Numbered from the stretch's first letter, positions 35,419-44,075 are shown. The stretch is DNA of 64,000 nt from Pseudomonas sp. TH43 (GCF_016650635.1 NZ_JAEKFI010000001.1:1178001-1242000), one strand, 5' to 3'. Program-made: numbers and translations. The notes: a model not told the origin generated them from the sequence alone.

Positions 35419-36189
35419 TTACATCTGCTCAAAACGTGGTTCGCGCTTTTCCAGAAACGCCCGCATGCCTTCCTTTTGCCCAGGTGTCGCGAACAGGCCA
35501 TGAAACACCCTACGCTCGAACAGAATACCTTCGCGCATCCCGGACTCCATCGAACGATCCACCGCTTCACGGGCAGCCCGCGTTGCCGTTCGGGGAAAAC
35601 CGCCGATGCGCTGCGCAACAGCCAAGGCTTGCTCAAGCAAATCATCGGTGGCTATCACCCGTGAAACCAATCCGGCCTGTTCGGCTTCTCGGGCGCAGAT
35701 CGAGCGTCCGGTCAAAATCATGTCCATGGACTTCGCTCGGCCGATCAGTCGGGTCAGCCGCTGGGTTCCACCCATCCCCGGCATCACCCCGAGGGTAATT
35801 TCCGGCAAGGCAAAACGCGCGGACTCGGCGGCGATGATCACGTCACACATCATCGCCAACTCGCAACCGCCACCGTAGGCAAACCCCGCAACCGCAGCCA
35901 CTTTCGGCGTTCTGAAGGCGGCGAATGCGTCCCATCCGGCGAAGTAGTCTTCCTCGATCATCTCCAGGCAGGACTTCGCAGACATCTCTTTGATATCGGC
36001 GCCAGCAGCGAAGTACTCCTTCGTACCGGTGATCAGGAAACAACCTACACCCGGATCGTTATCCAACCCGCGCAGAGTCTCCAGCAACTCGGTCATCAAC
36101 TGCGTGCTCAGCGCATTGCGCGCCTGCGGGCGATTGAGCCGAATCAACACCACGCGCCCCAGTCGTTCAATCAAAATGTTCATGTTCAT
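35419..36189 (-). CDS. Enoyl-CoA hydratase/isomerase (crotonase) family protein
   Basis: Last gene of the adenylation/flavoprotein operon. The 256-residue crotonase has LNRPQARNALSTQLMTELLE near residue 14, TGTKEYFAAGADIKEMSAKS near 53 (first oxyanion loop), GFAYGGGCELAMMCDVIIAAESARFALPEITLGVMPGMGGTQRLTRLIG near 99 with both glutamates of true hydratases (in CEL and PEI), and RAREAVDRS-type C-terminal helices. ATG 36189 has AAGGAA seven bases upstream; the in-frame upstream extension to 36273 overlaps the preceding gene's end and is rejected. CoA chemistry, beta-hydration or isomerisation of the activated product, is inferred. Confidence 0.88.
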   Translation of the reverse strand: MNMNILIERLGRVVLIRLNRPQARNALSTQLMTELLETLRGLDNDPGVGCFLITGTKEYFAAGADIKEMSAKSCLEMIEEDYFAGWDAFAAFRTPKVAAVAGFAYGGGCELAMMCDVIIAAESARFALPEITLGVMPGMGGTQRLTRLIGRAKSMDMILTGRSICAREAEQAGLVSRVIATDDLLEQALAVAQRIGGFPRTATRAAREAVDRSMESGMREGILFERRVFHGLFATPGQKEGMRAFLEKREPRFEQM

Positions 36190-36235
36190 CTCATTCCTTG
36201 CATAAAGTGTCTGTGGGAAAAATCTCGGCTCGGCG

Positions 36236-37570
36236 TCAGGAATCCCAGATGGCGCCGTAGGCCGGAATACCACGAGATTCCATTTCCTCGACCACGCGTT
36301 GGGTCAGGGTCTGGTTGGAAATGCAGATCACCGCTTCTGCGCCAAATGACTGCACAGCGGCATACGCCAACTTGACCAAATCGGGTTTACCCGACACATC
36401 GGTGTCCCAGATCAGGGCATCGGGTTGCGCCGCAAGGATTTCATCCACCAACGAATCGCCATAGGTCTTTCGCGGACTGCGGGTCGACCAGATCAGGCGT
36501 ATGGGCACTTGTCCGGCCAACAGATGCGGCAACACCGGGCCGATGCCGCTGCCAGTGGCGACGTACACCACCGATTTGAACAGCGTTTCAATATTTGCCA
36601 CGCCCGCCGTGGTGATGCCCTTGACCCAGACATGGGTCGGCGCCTGCTCGATGAATGTGCCAGTCCAGTCACCCGCCCGAGAAATTATCAGTCGGAAACC
36701 TTCCTCTCCGGGTGTAGGAATATTGGCGAAGGAATGCCACTCCCACAGCGGATTGCGGCTGATCGCCGTGGCGGATCCGGCGAACGGCGTGTGGTGATCG
36801 AAGCGTGCCACCACCGCATGCGCCGATGGCCTGAGCAGGCTGACCGGGACTTTGCGCAAACGCAGCCACGGCAAGGCGATGCTCAACGTCAGCAACAGCA
36901 ACATCCAGAACGAAGCCGAGCGCAGGAGAACATCGGTCAGCGCCAACGTGGGATTCTGCTCTTGGGCAAAGACCAGCGTCATCGCCCAGAACATCGCCAA
37001 TGCCGCCCAACCGGCGAAACGGTGAGTCCGTTCGAAAGCGTTGTGAAAACGCCCGCGTATGCCCGGCAACGCCATGATTGCCACCAGCAACAGCAGCCCG
37101 AATAACCCACTGCTCAAGCCGATCAGCGTCAGCGAAACGCCGCCCGGCCCCTCGAAACGCTGCCAGGTCATCGAACCCAGCAACGCCGCAAACCAGGCAA
37201 TTGCCGCCATGGCGCCGCCACTGTGCAGCCCGCCGAAGTGGTAAACCTTGGCCAGCGTCCGGCGAATCGCCAGTGGCCAAGAGGTGGGCGCGCGGGTCGC
37301 CAGCCAGAACAACAGGTTGATCAGGTATTGCTGACGGATCAGGATCGCCATCGACAGATTTGCCACCACCAGACCCGACAGCGTCGGCAAGGCAACACCG
37401 TGGGACGTCCACCAATTGCCAACGTGCAAGCCGTACACCAGGGCGGCGAGGTTAAAGACGAACACCGACACCACCAGACGGTTGTAATGCGAACACATCG
37501 GCAGCGTTCCAAGGCGCCGCCAGAGTGCACGTTTAGGCGGCAATACAACGTTCGGAGCCACCTCGTTCAT
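36236..37570 (-). CDS. Ferric-reductase-like transmembrane flavoprotein (TmpA-like)
   Basis: A 444-residue protein with about six or seven membrane helices in the first 250 residues. Histidine pairs are placed as in haem-binding ferric reductase domains (KVYHFGGLHSGGAMAAIAWF near 115, FERTHRFAGWAALAMFW near 180). A cytoplasmic FAD/NAD(P) reductase-like half follows, with WEWHSFANIPTPGEEGFRLIISRAGDWTG near 275 (HPFT-like flavin contact) and VVYVATGSGIGPVLPHLLAG near 335 (nucleotide loop). Fungal TmpA/TmpL redox proteins have this layout. ATG 37570 overlaps the stop of the adenylation gene by four bases; the crotonase gene follows after 46 bp. Physiological acceptor unknown. Confidence 0.72.
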   Translation of the reverse strand: MNEVAPNVVLPPKRALWRRLGTLPMCSHYNRLVVSVFVFNLAALVYGLHVGNWWTSHGVALPTLSGLVVANLSMAILIRQQYLINLLFWLATRAPTSWPLAIRRTLAKVYHFGGLHSGGAMAAIAWFAALLGSMTWQRFEGPGGVSLTLIGLSSGLFGLLLLVAIMALPGIRGRFHNAFERTHRFAGWAALAMFWAMTLVFAQEQNPTLALTDVLLRSASFWMLLLLTLSIALPWLRLRKVPVSLLRPSAHAVVARFDHHTPFAGSATAISRNPLWEWHSFANIPTPGEEGFRLIISRAGDWTGTFIEQAPTHVWVKGITTAGVANIETLFKSVVYVATGSGIGPVLPHLLAGQVPIRLIWSTRSPRKTYGDSLVDEILAAQPDALIWDTDVSGKPDLVKLAYAAVQSFGAEAVICISNQTLTQRVVEEMESRGIPAYGAIWDS

Positions 37571-39159
37571 GCCGTCACCGATTGTTCGACACGAGCGTTT
37601 TGCGCCTGATGCGCCACAGCCCAATCAAGCAACAGGCGTTTGTCGACCTTGCCACGGGATGTCAGCGGAATAGCCTCGACGGCCAGGATCAGCGATGGCA
37701 CGCAATAATAGGCGAGCCGTTCTTCGCAACAGCTGCGCGCCAGGTCAACATCGGTGGACGCCGGATAGACGAATGCCACCAGATGGCGACTGTCGAGCTT
37801 GAGCGTGACCGCGCGTTCACAGCGAGGTGTCGCTTCCAACGCCGCAGAGACCGAATCGAGCTCAACCCGAAAGCCTCTGACCTTGACCTGATCATCGACC
37901 CGGCCCAGGTGTTCAAGCTCACCGTCCGCCGTCCAGCGCCCGAGATCACGGGTGCGGAACATCAGCCGCCCGTTCCCGAGAAACGGATCGGGCTGATAAC
38001 GTTCGGCGGTCAACTCGGGATTGCCCAGATACCCCGCCGTCACGCAGTCACCGCCCGCCCACATTTCGCCCTGTTCACCCGGCCCGCAAAGCTGTCCCGC
38101 CTCATCGAGAACATAAACCGTGTTATTGGGCGTCGGCTTGCCGATCGTCAATGGCCCGATACCTTCATAGTGCTGCATGGTATTGACGATGGTGGTTTCG
38201 GTCGGCCCGCAGGCGTTATAAAAAGTGCAAAACGCCGCCCAGCGATCCGCCAACGGTTGCGGGCAGGGCTCACCGGCCAGCGCGACCACTTTCAACTGAT
38301 TGCACCGGGCAGGATCAAGCGTGGCGAGAATCGAGGGTGTCGCGATCAACACGTCGCATCGCTCGGCGGTCTGCGCAATATCCTTGCCACGGATCAACAG
38401 CGTTGCTCCGTGGGCCAGACACCCCAACACTTCCCAGGCCGACATATCAAACGCGATATTGAGGATCTGCCCGACCTTCAACCCTGGGCGCATGCCAAGG
38501 TTGCCGGGCGCCGTCAGGAGAATATTGCAGAGGTTGCGCTGAGTCACTCGCACGCCATTGGGCAGCCCGGTGGTGCCGGACGTGAACAGCACAAAGCACA
38601 ACGAATCAGGCGATGACGCTGTGCTGCCAATGTTCCGATCATCGGCAGCGACACTGTCGGCGCTGATGAACGCATCGAGGTCGATGCACTGTTGTTCCGT
38701 GGTCAGCGGTAGTGCCGATGCCAGATTCGCCAGCGTCAGTACGACGCGCACTCGGGCGACGCAGAGGATGTGCTGCAACTGCGCGGCCGGGGTAATCCCC
38801 ACGTGTTGCGGAATATAAGCGGCGCCGATTTTCAAAACCGCCAGCATGCCCACCAGCATCGGAATCGAACGCTCGACAAACAGCGCTACATGATCGTCCG
38901 CCACCACACCTTGCTTGAGCAAGGTCGCGGCAAGCCGATTGGCCTGGCGATTCAATTCGCCATACGTGATGGACTGGCCCTGATGTTCGGCCGCAATAGC
39001 TTGAGGCCGGGCACTGGCCTGTGCTTCGATGGCGCGGTGGATCAATGTCTCCTGTGGCTCGAGCCGCGGGCCACAGCCAAAGCGCTGCCATGAATTCGCT
39101 TCAATGGCCGACTTCGGCGAGCTCGATGCGCTACGGTTATTGCTCAAGAATGCTTGCAC
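37567..39159 (-). CDS. Stand-alone NRPS-type adenylation enzyme
   Basis: A 530-residue adenylate-forming enzyme with NRPS-like core motifs: LTYGELN-like ITYGELNRQANRLA, LFTSGTTGLPNGVRVTQRNL (A3, with Asn where Lys is usual), IAFDMSAWEVLG (A4), YNACGPTETTI (A5), GELEHLGRVDDQVKVRGFRVEL (A8) and LTSRGKVDKRLL (A10 lysine). There is no carrier, condensation or thioesterase domain. Aligning by hand to GrsA gives the pocket code DMWIAAAIVK; Asp235 suggests an alpha-amino acid and the rest a hydrophobic, perhaps aromatic, side chain. The GTG at 39159, six bases after AGGGGA, is preferred to the upstream ATG at 39225. First gene of a tight operon. Confidence 0.8.
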   Translation of the reverse strand: MQAFLSNNRSASSSPKSAIEANSWQRFGCGPRLEPQETLIHRAIEAQASARPQAIAAEHQGQSITYGELNRQANRLAATLLKQGVVADDHVALFVERSIPMLVGMLAVLKIGAAYIPQHVGITPAAQLQHILCVARVRVVLTLANLASALPLTTEQQCIDLDAFISADSVAADDRNIGSTASSPDSLCFVLFTSGTTGLPNGVRVTQRNLCNILLTAPGNLGMRPGLKVGQILNIAFDMSAWEVLGCLAHGATLLIRGKDIAQTAERCDVLIATPSILATLDPARCNQLKVVALAGEPCPQPLADRWAAFCTFYNACGPTETTIVNTMQHYEGIGPLTIGKPTPNNTVYVLDEAGQLCGPGEQGEMWAGGDCVTAGYLGNPELTAERYQPDPFLGNGRLMFRTRDLGRWTADGELEHLGRVDDQVKVRGFRVELDSVSAALEATPRCERAVTLKLDSRHLVAFVYPASTDVDLARSCCEERLAYYCVPSLILAVEAIPLTSRGKVDKRLLLDWAVAHQAQNARVEQSVTA

Positions 39160-39345
39160 TGGATTTCCCCTTTTTACCCTGACAAATTTTTTCAGCCACA
39201 TCTGAGCCAGCAACCTGGGCTGCACCGGCAGTCAAACGCGTCTGTCAAAACGGTTGAGCGGGGAAATTTGCTTCCATTACAGGGACTACAGAACGCGGCG
39301 AACTTTCCTACAACGCATGCGACAAAAACTTTCAGAACCCTGGAT

Positions 39346-39372
39346 GGAATAATCGGTGCGCGGCGACGTCTT
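39346..39372 (+). promoter_or_regulatory. ECF-type promoter of the sigma/anti-sigma operon
   Basis: GGAAT (39346-39350), 16 bp, CGTC (39367-39370). It shares GGAATAATC and CGTCT with the minus-strand promoter at 35339-35365, so the sigma factor probably activates its own operon. The leader to ATG 39444 would be about 65 nt. Confidence 0.78.
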
Positions 39373-39443
39373 CCGTGGCAATACTGCGTTTCAGGTCTCC
39401 AGACATGTCCTCCGTCATCAGTGCTCCGGCATGACACCTCACC

Positions 39444-39950
39444 ATGAATGATCTTGACGAACAGCTACGTGAACTGATCCCGCGGCTGCGCCGCTTTGCC
39501 GTGTCATTGACGCGCAACAGCAGCAGCGCCGACGATCTGGTGCAGGCCTGTCTGGAGCGAGCCCTGTCGAGTTGGGGCGCCAAACGTGCCGACGGCGACT
39601 TGCGCGCCTGGCTGTTCGCGATCCTGTATCGGCAATTTCTCGATGCCCACCGCCGCTCCCGGCGCTATGCGCGAATGCTCGAGTTTTTCACCGGTCGCGA
39701 CGATGCCCAGCCCTCGACGGAGCGCACCGTGATCGCGCAATCAACCCTGCAAGCCTTTGATCGCCTGCCCAGCGAACAGCGCGCCCTGCTGCTGATGGTG
39801 TCGGTCGAAGGCCTGACTTATAAAGAGGTCGCCGAGATTCTTGGCGCCCCGATCGGCACCGTGATGTCGCGCCTGTCCCGCGCCCGCCAGGCCTTGCGCC
39901 AACTCAGCGACGGCGAAATCAACAGCCCTTCTTTGCGGATACTCAAATGA
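39444..39950 (+). CDS. ECF RNA polymerase sigma factor
   Basis: A 168-residue extracytoplasmic-function sigma factor. Region 2 (LIPRLRRFAVSLTRNSSSADDLVQACLERALSSWGAKRADGDLRAWLFAILYRQFLDAHRR, about residues 11-70) and region 4 (FDRLPSEQRALLLMVSVEGLTYKEVAEILGAPIGTVMSRLSRARQALRQ, about 100-150) are separated by a short linker, with no extra C-terminal domain. ATG 39444 gives a full region 2. Its stop overlaps the anti-sigma start by four bases. The same promoter pattern stands before it and before the peroxidase-cytochrome operon, so oxidant stress in the envelope is the likely trigger. Confidence 0.93.
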   Translation: MNDLDEQLRELIPRLRRFAVSLTRNSSSADDLVQACLERALSSWGAKRADGDLRAWLFAILYRQFLDAHRRSRRYARMLEFFTGRDDAQPSTERTVIAQSTLQAFDRLPSEQRALLLMVSVEGLTYKEVAEILGAPIGTVMSRLSRARQALRQLSDGEINSPSLRILK

Positions 39951-40690
39951 TCAGCCTGCCTCCCAGCGAGCGTGACCTGCACGCTTACGTCGACCACCAG
40001 CTAAGCGACGCCGACCGGCGTGTACTGGAAACCTGGCTGGCCAATCACCCGGATGAAGCCGCGCAGGTGCGCGCCTGGCAACAGGATGCCCAGCAATTGC
40101 GCGCGGCACTCAGCGGTGCATTGCAGCAACCGGCCAATCCGGCGCTTGACCCGGCCGTGCTGCGCCATCGCCGCCGGCGCCAGTCACGCCGCCATCTGGC
40201 CAGCGCAGCGATGTTACTGATCGCTGTCAGCCTCGGCGGTTTCAGTGGCTGGCAGGCTCGCGAGATGACCCTCGTGCGTTCCTCGGTGTTGCCGATGACC
40301 GATGCCTTGCAGGCTTATCGATTGATCGCTCAGCAAGGCATGCTGCCGGCGGATTACAAGGTTGAGAATGACGGCGACATGCAGCGTTGGCTCGACCGGT
40401 ATTTCTCCCGTGCCAGTCGTTTGCCGGACCTGACAGCTGCCGGGTTTCAAGCGGTCAGCGGACGTCTGCTGAGCACCGATGAGGGGCCGGCGGCGATGGT
40501 GATGTATGAAGATGGCAGCGGCCACAAGGTCAGTTTTTATGTCCGCCCGCCGGGGCCGAAAAACACCTTTTTGCCACGCGGCAAACGCAGCGACGGGGAT
40601 TTGCAGGCCGAGTACTGGTCGGGTGAAGGCTACAACTACGCAATGGTCAGCCCGACCGATTCCCCGGCAGCGCCATCCCTGCCATTCTGA
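39947..40690 (+). CDS. Anti-sigma factor (single-pass, zinc-site-free)
   Basis: A 247-residue inner-membrane protein. The first 75 residues (SERDLHAYVDHQLSDADRRVLETWLANHPDEAAQVRAWQQDAQQLRAAL) are the cytoplasmic sigma-binding helices of the FecR/RsiW-like type but lack the HxxxCxxC zinc motif. One membrane helix follows (HLASAAMLLIAVSLGGFSGW, about 84-104), then a periplasmic domain of about 140 residues. Overlap with the ECF gene implies stoichiometric synthesis. It would hold the sigma factor until an envelope signal arrives. Confidence 0.88.
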   Translation: MISLPPSERDLHAYVDHQLSDADRRVLETWLANHPDEAAQVRAWQQDAQQLRAALSGALQQPANPALDPAVLRHRRRRQSRRHLASAAMLLIAVSLGGFSGWQAREMTLVRSSVLPMTDALQAYRLIAQQGMLPADYKVENDGDMQRWLDRYFSRASRLPDLTAAGFQAVSGRLLSTDEGPAAMVMYEDGSGHKVSFYVRPPGPKNTFLPRGKRSDGDLQAEYWSGEGYNYAMVSPTDSPAAPSLPF

Positions 40691-40702
40691 AACCACTGCG
40701 GT

Positions 40703-40733
40703 TCCCTGTAGGCGTGAGCCTGCTCGCGCTTGC
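40703..40733. repeat. Solo REP sequence
   Basis: TGTAGGCGTGAGCCTGCTCG is a single REP copy without an inverted partner, lying between the converging ends of the anti-sigma gene and the pilus operon. Confidence 0.65.
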
Positions 40734-40749
40734 AAAGGATCGCGTGACG

Positions 40750-41721
40750 TCAGAAACCGACATCGAGCACGACGTTGTCCAGGTAGGTGCCGGCCGGGGG
40801 CGTGGTCTGGTCGGTGTAGATCTTCGCGTTGTAATTGAAGATCTGGCTGCCAGTCCCCAAGCCGTTACCGGGGTTGACCTCGGCGTCGGTACTCGCCCGC
40901 CGTGCCGAGCCGACGCTGCCCCAACGCGTGGTGCCAGCGCTTTTGAAGATGTCATACGCCAGATAATTGCTGCCGAAAATCATCCGCCGTCGCCCGCCGA
41001 CGCTGACCGGGTTCTGCCCGTCGCTCAAGCCGACGGTGTAGGCGCTGCCCTTGGTGCAGGCCAGATTGATGGTCAGCCCGGTCACCGGGGTGAAGGCGCT
41101 GATCACCGGCGCATTGCCGAAGGCAATGTTCGGCGCGGTAATCGTGCAATCGTTGGACACGGTCAGGTTGACCGTCAGCGTGGTGGTGCCGCTGTTGATA
41201 TCGCGGCCGAGGCAGACCGCGCCGATGCCGATCCCGGAGCAGTAATTCCAGTTCCAGAAGATGCTCAGGGTTTCGCTGTAAACCCCGGCGGCGACATTGC
41301 TGCCGATGGTCGTCCCCAAGTACAGCGGCACGGTTTTCGGTGTCGTACCGCCAAGCAGACCCAAGGCATCGATGATGCCATTGCGCGCGAAGTCAAAGGC
41401 CACGCCACGTGTGACCGGATAGCTGGTGCTGTTATTGGCGTAGAGGGTGTAACCGATGACATCCCCGGTCGGCCCGAGCAGGCCGCTCTGGGTCGAGCTG
41501 ATGGTGGCGTAGAAGTGATCGTTGCTGGTCAGCAATGACAGCAGCGAACCAGTGCAACTCAACCCGCCATTCAGAGTTGAGCTGGGTTGTGAGGTGGTGC
41601 GCAAGGCAATCGAGCTGATCGAGCCGAAAGCTGCCGGCGAGGTGCTGACCACCGAGCACAGCGCCTGCGCCGCCCCCGGCAGCATCAGCGCCAGCCACAG
41701 AAAAATGCGCGCGCCCGTCAT
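40750..41721 (-). CDS. Csu-type pilus tip adhesin (spore coat U domains)
   Basis: A 323-residue secreted protein, last gene of the chaperone-usher operon. Signal peptide ARIFLWLALMLPGAAQALC, then two spore-coat-U domains (about residues 20-165 and 175-323). The second ends in the donor-strand type beta-strand pattern (GTYLDNVVLDVGF) and has the family CTITAPNIAFGNAPV start. Two-domain architecture with the last position matches CsuE, the tip adhesin binding abiotic surfaces. ATG 41721 overlaps the usher stop by four bases; upstream in-frame codons to 41865 lie inside the usher gene. Confidence 0.85.
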   Translation of the reverse strand: MTGARIFLWLALMLPGAAQALCSVVSTSPAAFGSISSIALRTTSQPSSTLNGGLSCTGSLLSLLTSNDHFYATISSTQSGLLGPTGDVIGYTLYANNSTSYPVTRGVAFDFARNGIIDALGLLGGTTPKTVPLYLGTTIGSNVAAGVYSETLSIFWNWNYCSGIGIGAVCLGRDINSGTTTLTVNLTVSNDCTITAPNIAFGNAPVISAFTPVTGLTINLACTKGSAYTVGLSDGQNPVSVGGRRRMIFGSNYLAYDIFKSAGTTRWGSVGSARRASTDAEVNPGNGLGTGSQIFNYNAKIYTDQTTPPAGTYLDNVVLDVGF

Positions 41722-44075
41722 TGGCACACCAGCGGGCCGATCAGCGGAATCTGGGTTTGATTGATGTCGATGCTGAACTGCGCCTGGCAGGTTTTGCCAT
41801 CGGCCAGCGTGACCTTCAGCGAGTTTTGCGCCTGCAAATTTTCCAGGTACACCAGACCGTCCCAACCTACCACCGTGCGCGCGCCGCTCTGCTCATGCAA
41901 CACCCCGGCCCCCAGCGGCAACTGATGTTGTTGCGCATCCACCAGCACGATACTCGCGGCGATGACCCGGCTCAGTGGAAACTCCAGCAAATAGCCGCTG
42001 CCACGCCGGACGGCGATACGTTGTTCGACATTCGGGCTGCGCACGTCGGCTGGCAGATTCAGCGGATCGATTTCGTATTTGCCACGGTAATAGGCGCTGC
42101 TCCACGGCACCAGCAAATGGCCATTCTTGTCGGTCTGACCCACCTGCTGATTCTCGTAACGCACGGGAATGTCGGCAAAACCGTCGGTGCTGACCACGAC
42201 AAACGCATCGTCAATGCGATTGGCGGCGAACACCTGCCGGTCCATCCACACCAGCGAGCCACTGGCGTCGGCCCAGCGGGTTTCGGCATCCGACGTCCCA
42301 TAAACCCCGGCCTGCAATTGCACCGATTGCAGGCGCCAGGTCACGTCGGCCTGACGGTAATCGGCGCCATCGCCCTTGGCGTAACCGAGGTTGTAGCCGA
42401 CGCCACCCTCGGTCGGCACTGCGCGGCTGTAGTTGACGCGCTGCTGACTCTGGCCGTTCTGGTTGCGCTCGCTGCTGATTGCCAGGCTGCCGCGCAAATC
42501 GAACGGAATCACCAGTTGCGCCTGCACGGCCCAGTTGCTGTCACCGATTTCGCGGTTGGCCGACAAGTACACACTGCTGTTGCGCCACAGCGGTTTGCTC
42601 CAGCTCAGGTTCAGCAACCGGGTACGCGAGTCGTCCGCCGCACGCACATCGAAATAGCCGAAACCGAGGCTGCCCCAATTGTCGAGACTGACGCTCAGGG
42701 TTGCCTGCTCACTGCGGCGACTGAGGCTGATTTGCGGGCTGTCGATCACGCTCAGGTCGGCGTATTGATCACGGCGTTGCAGACGTTGATAGGAGAAGCT
42801 GTAGCGCTGGCTGCTGTATTGATAACCCAGGCTCAATTGCTCACCGCCATCGCCATCGAAACGGCTCTGACTGACAGCACTGTTGAGCACGCCGAAGTTG
42901 CCCAGGCGCACGTTGCCACCGATCCCGCCGAGGGTCAGCGAATCAGAGGCTTCAGCATGGCTTTCGAGGGTAAAGCTATCGCTGACGCCATAACGCAGGC
43001 TGCCGGATGTCACCCCAGGCCCGTAGTTGAAATCCTTCAGGCCATAGTCGCGGCGCAACGTACCGGCGGCCACCGAAAAATCGCTCAAGCCTTGTTGCAG
43101 CAGGCTGCTGGTGACATAAAACGGCACCGTGGTCGACACCTGCCGGCCCAGCGCATCGGTGGTCACCACCACAGCTTCGCCAGCACCGTTGATGAAGGGA
43201 ATGTTGGTCAGCGTGTAAGGGCCCGGTTGCAGCTCGGCGCTGCTGGATTTGTAGCCATTGATAAACAGATCCACCGAAGAAGGCACCGCCGCTTCCCCGG
43301 CGAACTGTGGCAGCGGATACGTCACCAGATCCGGACGCACCGCAAAGTCGCGCGAGAACTGCACACCGCCCAGACGTACCGAACTGCTCCACGGCAGAGC
43401 GCCGCTGATGACATCGCCAGCCTCGTACGTGAGCATTCGTTCGTCATCGGAAAAACGCCACGTCGTGTCGTAACGCAGATAGCCGTTGTTCAGCGTATTG
43501 GCTGCATCCCCGGAAATCGTGCGCCGGTACTGTCCGGTGTTGGACAGCGTGCCCCAACTGTCGAACACCCGCACCTCATTCCACGCCGCCAGGTACGTGC
43601 CAGCATTGTCGGTGTCATTGAGGTACAGATCGTAATTGAACAACGCGCCGAAACTGCTCAGTGCCGGCGTGCGCGGGTAGGCTTGGCGGTTACCGATGAA
43701 CTGCTCGGGAAGCCACTCGGGCGGCACATCGAGCAGCAGACGCTGACCGACGCTGTCGTAATCGCTGTGCAGGCCCGGCAGGCTGTCGAGATCGACTTCT
43801 GCGCCGACCGTTTCGGGCAGCTTCATGCCGGTTTCACGCAGCGCCGTTGCAGGCAGAAACAAATGCCCTCCGCGCTGATCAACTGCGACCACCCGCCCGG
43901 TATTCATTTGATTGACCACCAGTTCGAGGAACAACTGTGCATCACTCACGGCCTCCATGCCGCTGGGCGGTGGCGGCAGTTCGCCGGCCGTTGATGGTTG
44001 AACGAACACCAGGCAACACGCGCCGGTGATCAGCCACAGCGGACGCTGAATACGGCGAGCCCATCCTCGGCTCAT
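41718..44075 (-). CDS. Outer-membrane usher of a Csu-type pilus
   Basis: A 785-residue FimD/PapC-family usher, the channel on which pilus subunits are assembled. Signal peptide LWLITGACCLVFVQPSTAGE, N-terminal chaperone-binding domain (FLELVVNQMNTGRVVAVDQRGGHLFLPATALRETG), then the 24-strand barrel with plug (VPSSVDLFINGYKSSSAELQPGPYTLTNIPFINGAGEAVVVTTDALGRQ near 265) and C-terminal domains. The length is typical of CsuD-class ushers. Directly coupled to the tip-adhesin gene and 121 bp downstream of the chaperone gene. Confidence 0.93.
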   Translation of the reverse strand: MSRGWARRIQRPLWLITGACCLVFVQPSTAGELPPPPSGMEAVSDAQLFLELVVNQMNTGRVVAVDQRGGHLFLPATALRETGMKLPETVGAEVDLDSLPGLHSDYDSVGQRLLLDVPPEWLPEQFIGNRQAYPRTPALSSFGALFNYDLYLNDTDNAGTYLAAWNEVRVFDSWGTLSNTGQYRRTISGDAANTLNNGYLRYDTTWRFSDDERMLTYEAGDVISGALPWSSSVRLGGVQFSRDFAVRPDLVTYPLPQFAGEAAVPSSVDLFINGYKSSSAELQPGPYTLTNIPFINGAGEAVVVTTDALGRQVSTTVPFYVTSSLLQQGLSDFSVAAGTLRRDYGLKDFNYGPGVTSGSLRYGVSDSFTLESHAEASDSLTLGGIGGNVRLGNFGVLNSAVSQSRFDGDGGEQLSLGYQYSSQRYSFSYQRLQRRDQYADLSVIDSPQISLSRRSEQATLSVSLDNWGSLGFGYFDVRAADDSRTRLLNLSWSKPLWRNSSVYLSANREIGDSNWAVQAQLVIPFDLRGSLAISSERNQNGQSQQRVNYSRAVPTEGGVGYNLGYAKGDGADYRQADVTWRLQSVQLQAGVYGTSDAETRWADASGSLVWMDRQVFAANRIDDAFVVVSTDGFADIPVRYENQQVGQTDKNGHLLVPWSSAYYRGKYEIDPLNLPADVRSPNVEQRIAVRRGSGYLLEFPLSRVIAASIVLVDAQQHQLPLGAGVLHEQSGARTVVGWDGLVYLENLQAQNSLKVTLADGKTCQAQFSIDINQTQIPLIGPLVCQ

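Noticed and set aside
36190..36273. Longer N-terminus of the crotonase
   Set aside because: The extra codons overlap the flavoprotein gene's 3' end and are not crotonase-like; AAGGAA supports ATG 36189.
39160..39345. ECF promoter for the adenylation operon
   Set aside because: I read the minus strand upstream of 39159 for GGAAT/GGAAC-N16-CGTC and found none; only a weak TTGACA without a good -10 is visible.
41721..43994. 757-codon plus-strand open frame
   Set aside because: Antisense of the usher gene; composition and lack of motifs mark it as a shadow.
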